From Bacteroidales bacterium (GTDB lineage Bacteria; Bacteroidota; Bacteroidia; Bacteroidales; JALTDM01), in assembly GCA_027073875.1 (NCBI GenBank), contig JALTEO010000124.1, positions 1-9,846 of the forward strand: a DNA stretch of 9,846 bases, in the 5' to 3' direction. Below, piece by piece: positions 1-6,678 of the stretch; position 1 is the stretch's first letter; each line of letters opens with the position of its first letter. The translations under genes were made by a program, and so were the position numbers. Below the pieces are notes generated by a model, which made no database searches, was not told the DNA's origin, and was given only the letters and a program-made list of their open reading frames with translations.

Positions 1-2
1 AA

Positions 3-113
3 AAAAGATTTGGTGTAATGCCGATGCTACATGAAAATAGTACAATTTATTGGACTATATTGAATGTGCAATCGGTATTACAGTTTAAAATTAATCCGGC
101 AGAATTTATTTGA
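3..113 (+). CDS. 3' end of an unidentified upstream gene (partial)
   Basis: The third forward frame is open from the window edge to a TGA at 111-113, giving 36 residues ending in LQFKINPAEFI. The other two forward frames close by base 33. The composition is protein-like, with mixed hydrophobic and polar residues and no low complexity. The stop lies 15 bases before the ligA ATG with no terminator-like hairpin between, so this is probably the tail of a gene co-transcribed with ligA. The fragment is too short to assign to a family. The alternative is that it is a chance open frame in the ligA leader, since an internal ATG at 18 would give only a 31-residue peptide. Confidence 0.45.
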   Translation, partial: KRFGVMPMLHENSTIYWTILNVQSVLQFKINPAEFI

Positions 114-2138
<2,025 letters not shown>

Positions 2139-2145
2139 ACTATTG

Positions 2146-2153
2146 TATTTTTG
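2146..2153 (+). promoter_or_regulatory. Probable -7 promoter box for the DUF3078 gene
   Basis: TATTTTTG matches the Bacteroidota sigma-factor -7 consensus TAnnTTTG at every fixed position. It lies 30 bases before the ATG at 2184, so transcription would start near 2160 and give a leader of about 24 bases. It sits in the 45-base gap after the ligA stop. I see no TTG -33 element at the usual spacing of about 19 bases, since the nearest TTGs are 12 and 28 bases away. The call rests on the -7 box alone. Confidence 0.4.
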
Positions 2154-2183
2154 CAACTTGTGAATTAAAGCAAATTAAAAACA

Positions 2184-3107
2184 ATGAAGAAATTAATTAT
2201 TTTAGGTTTGGTATGGGTAATTTCGATGCCGTTGTTTTCGCAGGTTACTGATACCGAAGAAGCTTTAAAAGAACAAAATACCGATACCGTTGAAGGATGG
2301 AAAACGGGTGGTATGATTGCGATTACTTTTAGTCAAGTCTCATTGACAAACTGGGCGGCAGGTGGTCAAAATTCTATCTCGGTTAATGGTTTTGTTAATT
2401 TATATGCTAACTATCTGAAAGGAAATACCAGTTGGGAAAACCGGTTCGATTTGGGTTACGGTATTTTGAAACAGGGCAAAGAAGGCGATTGGATGAAAAC
2501 AGATGATAAAATTGAGTTAATGTCCAAATACGGCAGGAAAGCAAGTAAGCACTGGTACTATTCTGCATTGTTAAGCTTTAAAAGCCAGATGACTCCGGGC
2601 TATAATTATCCTAATGATTCTAACAAAATATCTAATTTCTTAGCACCGGGTTATGTGGTGGGAGCTATTGGTATGGACTATAAACCATCAGGAAATTTTA
2701 GTGCTTTTATTGCACCTTTTACATCAAAAATCACAATTGTTAACGATAAAGATTTATCTGATGCCGGTGCTTTTGGTGTGGACTCAGGGCAAACGGTAAG
2801 AGTGGAATACGGTGGTTATGTTCGTGTTTTTTATAAAAAGAATATCCAAAAAAATATTTCGTTTCAAACCAAGTTGGATTTGTTCTCTAACTATCTTCAC
2901 AATCCACAAAATATTGATATAAATTGGGAAACTCTACTTGAGGTAAAAGTTAGTAAATGGATCACGATGAATATTACAACCACGCTATTGTACGATGATG
3001 ATACTAAGGTTGCTGTGGATAGAGATAACGATGGTGTAATGGATGGTGAAGGCGTTAGAACACAGTTTAAAGAAGTGTTGGGAGTCGGCTTTTCTTATAA
3101 ATTTTAA
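2184..3107 (+). CDS. DUF3078 outer-membrane beta-barrel protein
   Basis: This is a 307-residue exported protein of the DUF3078 family, found in Bacteroidota and without an assigned function. A signal peptide covers 1-19 (KK, hydrophobic core, cleavage after LFS before Q20). The family signature follows: GWKTGG (38-43) and FSQVSLTNWAAGG (49-61). The rest consists of alternating amphipathic strands with many aromatic residues and Gly, and it ends in SYKF, the C-terminal Phe expected of a barrel inserted by the BAM machinery. There is no cysteine. A DxDxDG segment at 279-284 lies between the last two predicted strands and may bind Ca2+. The gene follows ligA by 45 bases and has its own -7 box. 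Its TAA directly abuts the stop of the opposing TBDR gene. Family assignment is confident; the role (porin-like or structural) is unknown. Confidence 0.93.
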   Translation: MKKLIILGLVWVISMPLFSQVTDTEEALKEQNTDTVEGWKTGGMIAITFSQVSLTNWAAGGQNSISVNGFVNLYANYLKGNTSWENRFDLGYGILKQGKEGDWMKTDDKIELMSKYGRKASKHWYYSALLSFKSQMTPGYNYPNDSNKISNFLAPGYVVGAIGMDYKPSGNFSAFIAPFTSKITIVNDKDLSDAGAFGVDSGQTVRVEYGGYVRVFYKKNIQKNISFQTKLDLFSNYLHNPQNIDINWETLLEVKVSKWITMNITTTLLYDDDTKVAVDRDNDGVMDGEGVRTQFKEVLGVGFSYKF

Positions 3108-5348
3108 CTAGAACGGCATTGAAACTGTTATGCTGACATTCCGTCCCATATTATAAAAGCCCACATCTTTCAGGGTTGACAAGTGGTCGTAGTATTGTTC
3201 GTTCAGTAAATTGCTGACCTGAACCGACCAGTTTAAATCCGTTTTTTTGATAGTAATATTACTTCCTATCGCAAGATTGACAAGATAATAACCGGCAGTT
3301 TCCGTTTCAAAAATTGATGGATGATTTTGTTTATCCGCCAGTAAAATGTTTGCCCCTAAAAACGGTTTTTGCAAAAATCCCAATTTCTTAAATTGATATT
3401 TTATATTCAGTCGCAGTTTGTTTTGTGGAATAAAAGGCAGGTAATTTCCATTATCTTGAATACCTACGAGATAAGAATAAGTTAAGCCGGTTTTTAAATT
3501 GCCTGTGGCATAATTACCTGAAATCTCACCGCCGTAAATTATGGCATTAGTTTGTCCGTAGCGGTAAATACGGTATCCGTCAGTGGTAGAATCATTCGTT
3601 GGCGACAGGTAAATATAGTTGTTGATGCGATTATAAAACGGCGAAATTTCTGCCGACAGGTGTGTGCCGTGATAGTGTAGTCCCAAATCGGTTTCGTAGT
3701 TTCGTTGCGGCAACATTTTAGGGTTGCCTATTTCGTAACGCAGTGAATGCAACCCGTTCTGTGTCAGCTCTGCTAAATTGGGAGAACGGAAAGCTGATGC
3801 TACATTGAAACGAAGTAACCACAGTTTGGTAAAGTTGTAGGTGATGCCACCGGAAAAGCTTACATTTTGATACTGGTTTTCCATTGGAAATGCAATGGAA
3901 CTGTCATAAGCGTTGACATTGTCGTATGACTGTGCCGGAATATTGATTTTACGGATGTCATACCGTAATCCTGCTTGTGCATTCAGTTTCGACAGAATTT
4001 TGTTTTGCCACAGCCCGACAAATCCCAAATCGCCAATCGTTGCATTCGGAACAATGTGAACGGGAGCGGTACTGTTTGTATTTTTTCTGTAATCTCCTTG
4101 AATACCAATGGTTAAGCTGTTATTATTTTTTCCGGGGAATGCTGTTTTTATTTCGTATGATAGCGTTTGTAAAACCATATCTACCATCGTATCTGCCGGC
4201 ATTTGCGGCGAGGCAATCAGTTGCCGGTGGTTGTTTTGATAAGCGGCGTTGATGTCTATTTGTTGCCTGCCGAGGAATAATTTATTTCGTGACGAAAGCA
4301 AATGGTTATAAAGATTTTGGTACCAATATTTGTTGGAGCGGTGTTGGGTGTTTACCAGCGACAATGCAGGCGGCAAGGTCATTCCAAACCGGTCGTGATT
4401 GTAATCGTAATACAGTTTAAAACTGCCGAACGGACGGATAATGCCTGCATTGGCTTTTGCCGATTCTTCGTTGAAACGGCTGTTGGGAACAATTCTGTTA
4501 CTGCCGTCTTTAAAGTCTTTGTGCGACTTAATGCCGGCACGCACACCCCATAAAATATTGTTATGGTTGCCTTTGACACCGAGATTGGTTACCCATCCTG
4601 TGGTGTTGCTGTGAAACTGCTGATGAAAATCGCCGCTCACAGTGTTGTAGGTTGCCGGTTTTTCTTTCACGAAGTTGATAACACCGCCAACGGCATCGGA
4701 GCCGTAAAGAATAGAGGCAGGTCCTTTGATAAATTCTACCTTGTCGATACCGTATTCGTCAATAATAAACGGGTGATTTTCGGAAAACTGGTAATTTTCC
4801 AGTTTTACGCCGTTGTTCAACATCAAGATATTGGTCATAGACAAACCGCGGATAACGGGCTTGGCAACCCCGGGGCTTTTGGCAATCATGTCCAGTCCCG
4901 GCCGGGCGGCAAGTGCTTCCATCATTGATGGGGTTCCGCTTGCTTCCAGTTGCTTGGGCGAAATACTTTCGATGCTGATAGCGTTTTCGTGCTGTGTGCT
5001 GTAAGTACCACCGGAAACCACCACTTCTTCGGCTTGTAAAACTGTCGGTGTCATTGCAATATCCAAAGTTTGTTTATTGCTGTTCAAGGAAATGATTTTC
5101 AATATGGTTTTGTAGCCGATAAATGAAAATTGCAGTTTGACCTTTCCTTTTTTCGGCAGGTTGGACAAAACATAATGTCCGTCGGCATCGCTAATGGCTC
5201 CCGTTTGATTGGTGAGAACAAAAATATTGACACCTTCGATGGACTTTTTTGTCTTGCTATCGGTAATTTTACCTTCTATACTGTTTTGTGCCTGCAGCAT
5301 AGCAAGATTAATTATGATTAAAATAATTGTTAAACTAATGGTCTTCAT
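3108..5348 (-). CDS. TonB-dependent outer-membrane receptor, probable transition-metal (Zn/Cu-type) importer
   Basis: This 746-residue receptor would import a scarce ligand across the outer membrane using TonB-ExbBD energy. A signal peptide covers 1-20 (LQA|Q). A carboxypeptidase-regulatory-like beta-sandwich spans about 23-101 (IEGKITDSKTKKSIEGVNIF). A TonB-box-like EEVVVS is at 107-112. The plug (about 120-230) contains VIRGLS (165-170), FSENHPFIIDEYG (188-200) and IKGPASILYGSDAVGGVINF (207-226). A barrel follows, with the classical C-terminal NLLNEQYYDHLS and terminal Phe. The plug pattern, with an acidic/Asn-His pair before ID/DP and then (R/K)GPA-LLYG, resembles ZnuD-like metal receptors, so metal is the best guess. 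The protein has no cysteine, so the CxxxM copper site of OprC is absent. Vitamin or siderophore uptake cannot be excluded. There is no SusD partner. The His-rich small gene upstream on the same strand supports a metal role. No clear -7 box was seen in the 120 bases before the ATG. Confidence 0.95.
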   Translation of the reverse strand: MKTISLTIILIIINLAMLQAQNSIEGKITDSKTKKSIEGVNIFVLTNQTGAISDADGHYVLSNLPKKGKVKLQFSFIGYKTILKIISLNSNKQTLDIAMTPTVLQAEEVVVSGGTYSTQHENAISIESISPKQLEASGTPSMMEALAARPGLDMIAKSPGVAKPVIRGLSMTNILMLNNGVKLENYQFSENHPFIIDEYGIDKVEFIKGPASILYGSDAVGGVINFVKEKPATYNTVSGDFHQQFHSNTTGWVTNLGVKGNHNNILWGVRAGIKSHKDFKDGSNRIVPNSRFNEESAKANAGIIRPFGSFKLYYDYNHDRFGMTLPPALSLVNTQHRSNKYWYQNLYNHLLSSRNKLFLGRQQIDINAAYQNNHRQLIASPQMPADTMVDMVLQTLSYEIKTAFPGKNNNSLTIGIQGDYRKNTNSTAPVHIVPNATIGDLGFVGLWQNKILSKLNAQAGLRYDIRKINIPAQSYDNVNAYDSSIAFPMENQYQNVSFSGGITYNFTKLWLLRFNVASAFRSPNLAELTQNGLHSLRYEIGNPKMLPQRNYETDLGLHYHGTHLSAEISPFYNRINNYIYLSPTNDSTTDGYRIYRYGQTNAIIYGGEISGNYATGNLKTGLTYSYLVGIQDNGNYLPFIPQNKLRLNIKYQFKKLGFLQKPFLGANILLADKQNHPSIFETETAGYYLVNLAIGSNITIKKTDLNWSVQVSNLLNEQYYDHLSTLKDVGFYNMGRNVSITVSMPF

Positions 5349-5467
5349 TTATTTGATTTTTAAATTGTTTATTTTTATTTATTAAATTTTGTTCTACTGT
5401 TACTTTTCTTTGTTTTTTCGAATTGTGTTCGTAGATTGATAACTTTAAGGGGAATTTTATCCTAAAC

Positions 5468-5481
5468 TTGTTATCCAACAA
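5468..5481. promoter_or_regulatory. Short palindrome upstream of the TBDR gene
   Basis: TTGTT and AACAA form a perfect 5-base inverted repeat around ATCC, 120 bases upstream of the TBDR start. It could be an operator half-site pair for a metal regulator, but it is short, A/T-rich and may arise by chance. No regulator can be named from it. Confidence 0.2.
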
Positions 5482-5482
5482 T

Positions 5483-5622
5483 CGTCATCCTGAATTTGGT
5501 TTAGTTTTTCGTGCTTCCGTCACCCTGAATTTATTTCTCCCAAGGAGTCTCCCAAAGGGATACCTTCGGTACTTTGGACAGGGTTTCAATCAAATAGATC
5601 CCGAAACAAGTTCGGGATGACG
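5483..5622. repeat. Dispersed palindromic intergenic repeat, composite copy
   Basis: CGTCATCCTGAATTT (5483-5497) recurs as CGTCACCCTGAATTT (5518-5532), differing at one base. The second copy and GGGATGACG at 5614-5622 form inverted outer ends of a unit of about 105 bases. Inside are two hairpins. One is CCAAAG-GGA-TACC-TTC-GGTA-CTTTGG (5552-5577), ten pairs with a three-base bulge. The other is ATCCCGAA-ACAAG-TTCGGGAT (5598-5618), eight perfect pairs with a five-base loop. A related CGTCATTCCGAATTT lies at 6344-6358, which shows this is a repeat family and not a single hairpin. On the minus strand it follows the His-rich gene stop and could also act in termination or RNA stability. Confidence 0.65.
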
Positions 5623-5672
5623 AAAGGACATGACGGCTCGGAATGATTCTTTTGTTACCAAAAAATAGAAAT

Positions 5673-6008
5673 CTAAATGAATTTGGTTGGTGGTGCCCTC
5701 AGTGTTGAAAGCTTTAATAAATGGTTAACGAAATGAAATGTATAGAATGAAAAATGGTGTGTCTTTAGTGAAAATGGCTTTTCGGTTACAAAATGCAATG
5801 CCGAGTCAATAAATGAAAAATATTTGAATTTTTCGATAGGACAATTTTTGTGGTACTGGTGCAGGTGATGCGTGTATTTGGCGTGGCAAAAAAAATGTTC
5901 GTGATGAACCGTAATAACATGGGTTGTCTGAAACACCAAAGGAAACAGCAGCAACACAATGCCCACAAGGGAAAGTAAACGCCGGTATTTTATTCTATGG
6001 TTTTTCAC
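5673..6008 (-). CDS. Small His-rich membrane or exported protein, candidate metal-binding partner of the TBDR
   Basis: This 111-residue protein has a basic N-terminus (KNHRIKYRR), one hydrophobic segment at about 11-26, and then a histidine/cysteine cluster: H30, H35, H36, H38, C41, H42, H47, H48, H50, H53 and C56 in CPIEKF. Fifteen of its 111 residues are His. It ends in RAPP (104-107) plus four residues. I do not know a named function. The architecture (signal or anchor, His/Cys cluster around a CP motif, C-terminal RAPP/RGPP) resembles small proteins found beside metal-type TonB receptors, such as the proteobacterial DUF2946 group. Such proteins often have CxxC, whereas here the second Cys position is Glu. 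The start is GTG at 6008, because the only open codons upstream (to a TAA at 6047-6045) include no ATG, GTG or TTG, and later GTGs would cut into the hydrophobic segment. The TBDR lies downstream on the same strand. Confidence 0.7.
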   Translation of the reverse strand: MKNHRIKYRRLLSLVGIVLLLFPLVFQTTHVITVHHEHFFCHAKYTHHLHQYHKNCPIEKFKYFSFIDSALHFVTEKPFSLKTHHFSFYTFHFVNHLLKLSTLRAPPTKFI

Positions 6009-6013
6009 AGCCG

Positions 6014-6021
6014 CAAAGATA
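6014..6021 (-). promoter_or_regulatory. Probable -7 promoter box for the His-rich gene
   Basis: On the minus strand TATCTTTG matches TAnnTTTG exactly. It ends only five bases before the GTG start at 6008. Transcription from such boxes usually begins a few bases downstream, so the mRNA would begin at or very near the start codon. No clear TTG -33 element is visible in the A/T-rich DNA upstream. This would also be the best candidate promoter for the TBDR if the two genes are co-transcribed. Confidence 0.42.
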
Positions 6022-6186
6022 ATTGTTAAATATTTAAAGAAAAGTTAAATAAACTGAAAACTGTAAAAAAAGTTACTCATTCCTGCAAGTATAGACTCGA
6101 AAACCCGTGTGTCATTTTGAACTGAATGCCCTCAAAACTTTTTTCGGGGTTCCGAAATCTCAGTCCAATTGCTAAACAGGAAGAGA

Positions 6187-6229
6187 TACCCGTTTCCCGA
6201 GCAAGCTCGAGGACAAATGCACGGGTATG
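6187..6229. repeat. Nested inverted repeat
   Basis: Perfect 8-base arms ATACCCGT and ACGGGTAT enclose an inner CGAG-CAAG-CTCG hairpin (6199-6210). The inner hairpin has the same CAAG loop sequence as the repeat copies at 5598-5618 and 6391-6411, which ties it to the same family. Confidence 0.55.
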
Positions 6230-6249
6230 TACTGCTCTTTTCTTAGTAC

Positions 6250-6270
6250 ATTCCCAACTTGATTGGGAAT
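6250..6270. repeat. Palindromic repeat unit
   Basis: ATTCCCAA and TTGGGAAT are perfect 8-base arms around CTTGA. The stem-loop size (8 + 5 + 8) is identical to those at 5598-5618 and 6348-6368, which suggests one family with compensating stem changes. Confidence 0.55.
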
Positions 6271-6343
6271 ATCAACCTATGAAACTACACAAAAAATTAT
6301 ATCGAACATGCCCAACTTGCCTGTTTTCGAAACTATTAGCGAC

Positions 6344-6368
6344 CGTCATTCCGAATTTATTTCGGAAT
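6344..6368. repeat. Palindromic repeat unit with CGTCATTCCGAATTT end
   Basis: ATTCCGAA-TTTAT-TTCGGAAT (6348-6368) is a perfect 8-base stem with a five-base loop. It is preceded by CGTC, so the left part CGTCATTCCGAATTT matches the repeat ends at 5483 and 5518 with two or three differences. Confidence 0.65.
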
Positions 6369-6390
6369 CTCAACCCTTGAGACTCTGAAA

Positions 6391-6411
6391 CCCCGAAATC
6401 AAGTTTCGAGG
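6391..6411. repeat. Imperfect palindromic repeat unit
   Basis: CCCCGAAA-TCAAG-TTTCGAGG is an 8-base stem with one C:A mismatch. It resembles the right-hand unit ATCCCGAA-ACAAG-TTCGGGAT at 5598-5618 and is probably a decayed copy. Confidence 0.5.
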
Positions 6412-6465
6412 ACAAGCAAGTTCATGGTGACAACCTTTTTTTAGTCATGTGCTCCGCAGAATGAG

Positions 6466-6494
6466 ATACCTCTCGCCTCAGGCGAGACGGGTAT
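6466..6494. repeat. Nested inverted repeat
   Basis: TCTCGCC-TCA-GGCGAGA (6471-6487) is a perfect 7-base GC-rich stem. It is enclosed by ATACC (6466-6470) and GGTAT (6490-6494). The outer arms match those of the nested repeat at 6187-6229 but the inner stem differs. Confidence 0.55.
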
Positions 6495-6538
6495 ATACTA
6501 AGGGGGTGGGTATGTATTGCCTTTCAAAAATTCCCCTT

Positions 6539-6576
6539 AAATTAATCAACAACGAATTGTTAATTAATTTTTTTTT
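6539..6576 (+). promoter_or_regulatory. AT-rich hairpin followed by a T-run, upstream of the TPR promoter
   Basis: Fourteen-base arms at 6539-6552 and 6557-6570 (AAATTAATCAACAA and TTGTTAATTAATTT) pair at 13 positions around a CGAA loop, with one C:A mismatch at 6547/6562. Nine T residues cover 6568-6576. This has the form of an intrinsic terminator on the plus strand, but no plus-strand gene lies before it. It may instead be an operator or an upstream promoter element for the TPR gene, or insulation against read-through from the repeat region. Confidence 0.4.
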
Positions 6577-6583
6577 CACTTGA

Positions 6584-6612
6584 TTGCATACACTGTTTTC
6601 TCTGTAAATTTA
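6584..6612 (+). promoter_or_regulatory. Candidate promoter of the TPR gene
   Basis: TTG at 6584-6586 is followed, 18 bases later, by TAAATTTA at 6605-6612, which matches the Bacteroidota -7 box TAnnTTTG except for the last base. The spacing fits the -33/-7 arrangement. Transcription would begin near 6620, leaving a leader of about 60 bases. A second near-match, TATTTTG at 6628-6634, is one base short of the consensus and could be an alternative. Confidence 0.35.
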
Positions 6613-6678
6613 CACAATTTAGAAAAGTATTTTGGTAATAATTACTTTTTTGTTTAAAAATGTGAATATAAAATAGTT

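Larger units (their letters stand above)
5349..5672. other. 324-base gap between the His-rich gene and the TBDR gene
   Basis: No coding region is supported here. The part nearest the TBDR (5349-5460) is A/T-rich and acts as its untranslated leader. No TAnnTTTG box is evident on the minus strand. A short palindrome (TTGTT-ATCC-AACAA) lies at 5468-5481. The rest, 5483-5622, is palindromic repeat DNA. If the His-rich gene and the TBDR share one transcript, that RNA would carry the repeat hairpins between the two genes. Confidence 0.6.
6111..6520. repeat. Mosaic of diverged palindromic repeats in the divergent intergenic region
   Basis: About 400 bases between the divergent His-rich and TPR genes consist largely of related short palindromes, with five discrete hairpins listed separately. 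GAGATACC occurs at 6184-6191 and 6463-6470, each followed by ACGGGTAT (6222-6229 and 6487-6494). GGGTATGTACTGC (6224-6236) recurs as GGGTATGTATTGC (6508-6520), differing at one base. GTCATTTTGAACTGAA at 6111-6126 looks like a decayed CGTCATNCTGAA end. TTCGG-GGTT-CCGAA lies at 6143-6156. An 84-codon frame (6126-6380) crosses these repeats and is not considered a gene. Confidence 0.6.

Noticed and set aside
4563..4928. 121-codon frame on the plus strand
   Set aside because: It lies wholly antisense to the well-supported TBDR plug and early barrel, and is a shadow of that codon structure. The same applies to the frames at 3977-4252, 4302-4553, 4813-5004 and 5130-5321, and to 4379-4579 on the minus strand.
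3108..5348. SusC-type glycan receptor
   Set aside because: At 746 residues it is shorter than typical SusC proteins, there is no SusD gene nearby, and the plug and C-terminus fit the metal/cofactor receptor class better.
5786..5968. 60-codon minus-strand frame with several Cys near its start
   Set aside because: It overlaps the His-rich gene in another frame. The His-rich frame has a proper hydrophobic N-terminus, ordered His/Cys spacing, the RAPP end and an exact -7 box, so the Cys-rich alternative is a shadow.
3108..6008. Recent horizontal transfer of the TBDR and small gene
   Set aside because: The TBDR seems slightly richer in G+C than its neighbours by eye, but no integrase, tRNA target or insertion boundary is visible, and I could not compute composition reliably.
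6126..6380. 84-codon open frame on the plus strand in the divergent intergenic region
   Set aside because: It runs through the palindromic repeats, and its C-terminal residues (VIPNLFRNL) are the translation of the repeat unit at 6344-6368. There is no leader, no domain and no protein-like pattern, so it is a repeat artefact.
6141..6520. Spaced repeats that might be a CRISPR array
   Set aside because: Units are palindromic, diverged and irregularly spaced, there are no constant-length spacers, and no cas gene is present.
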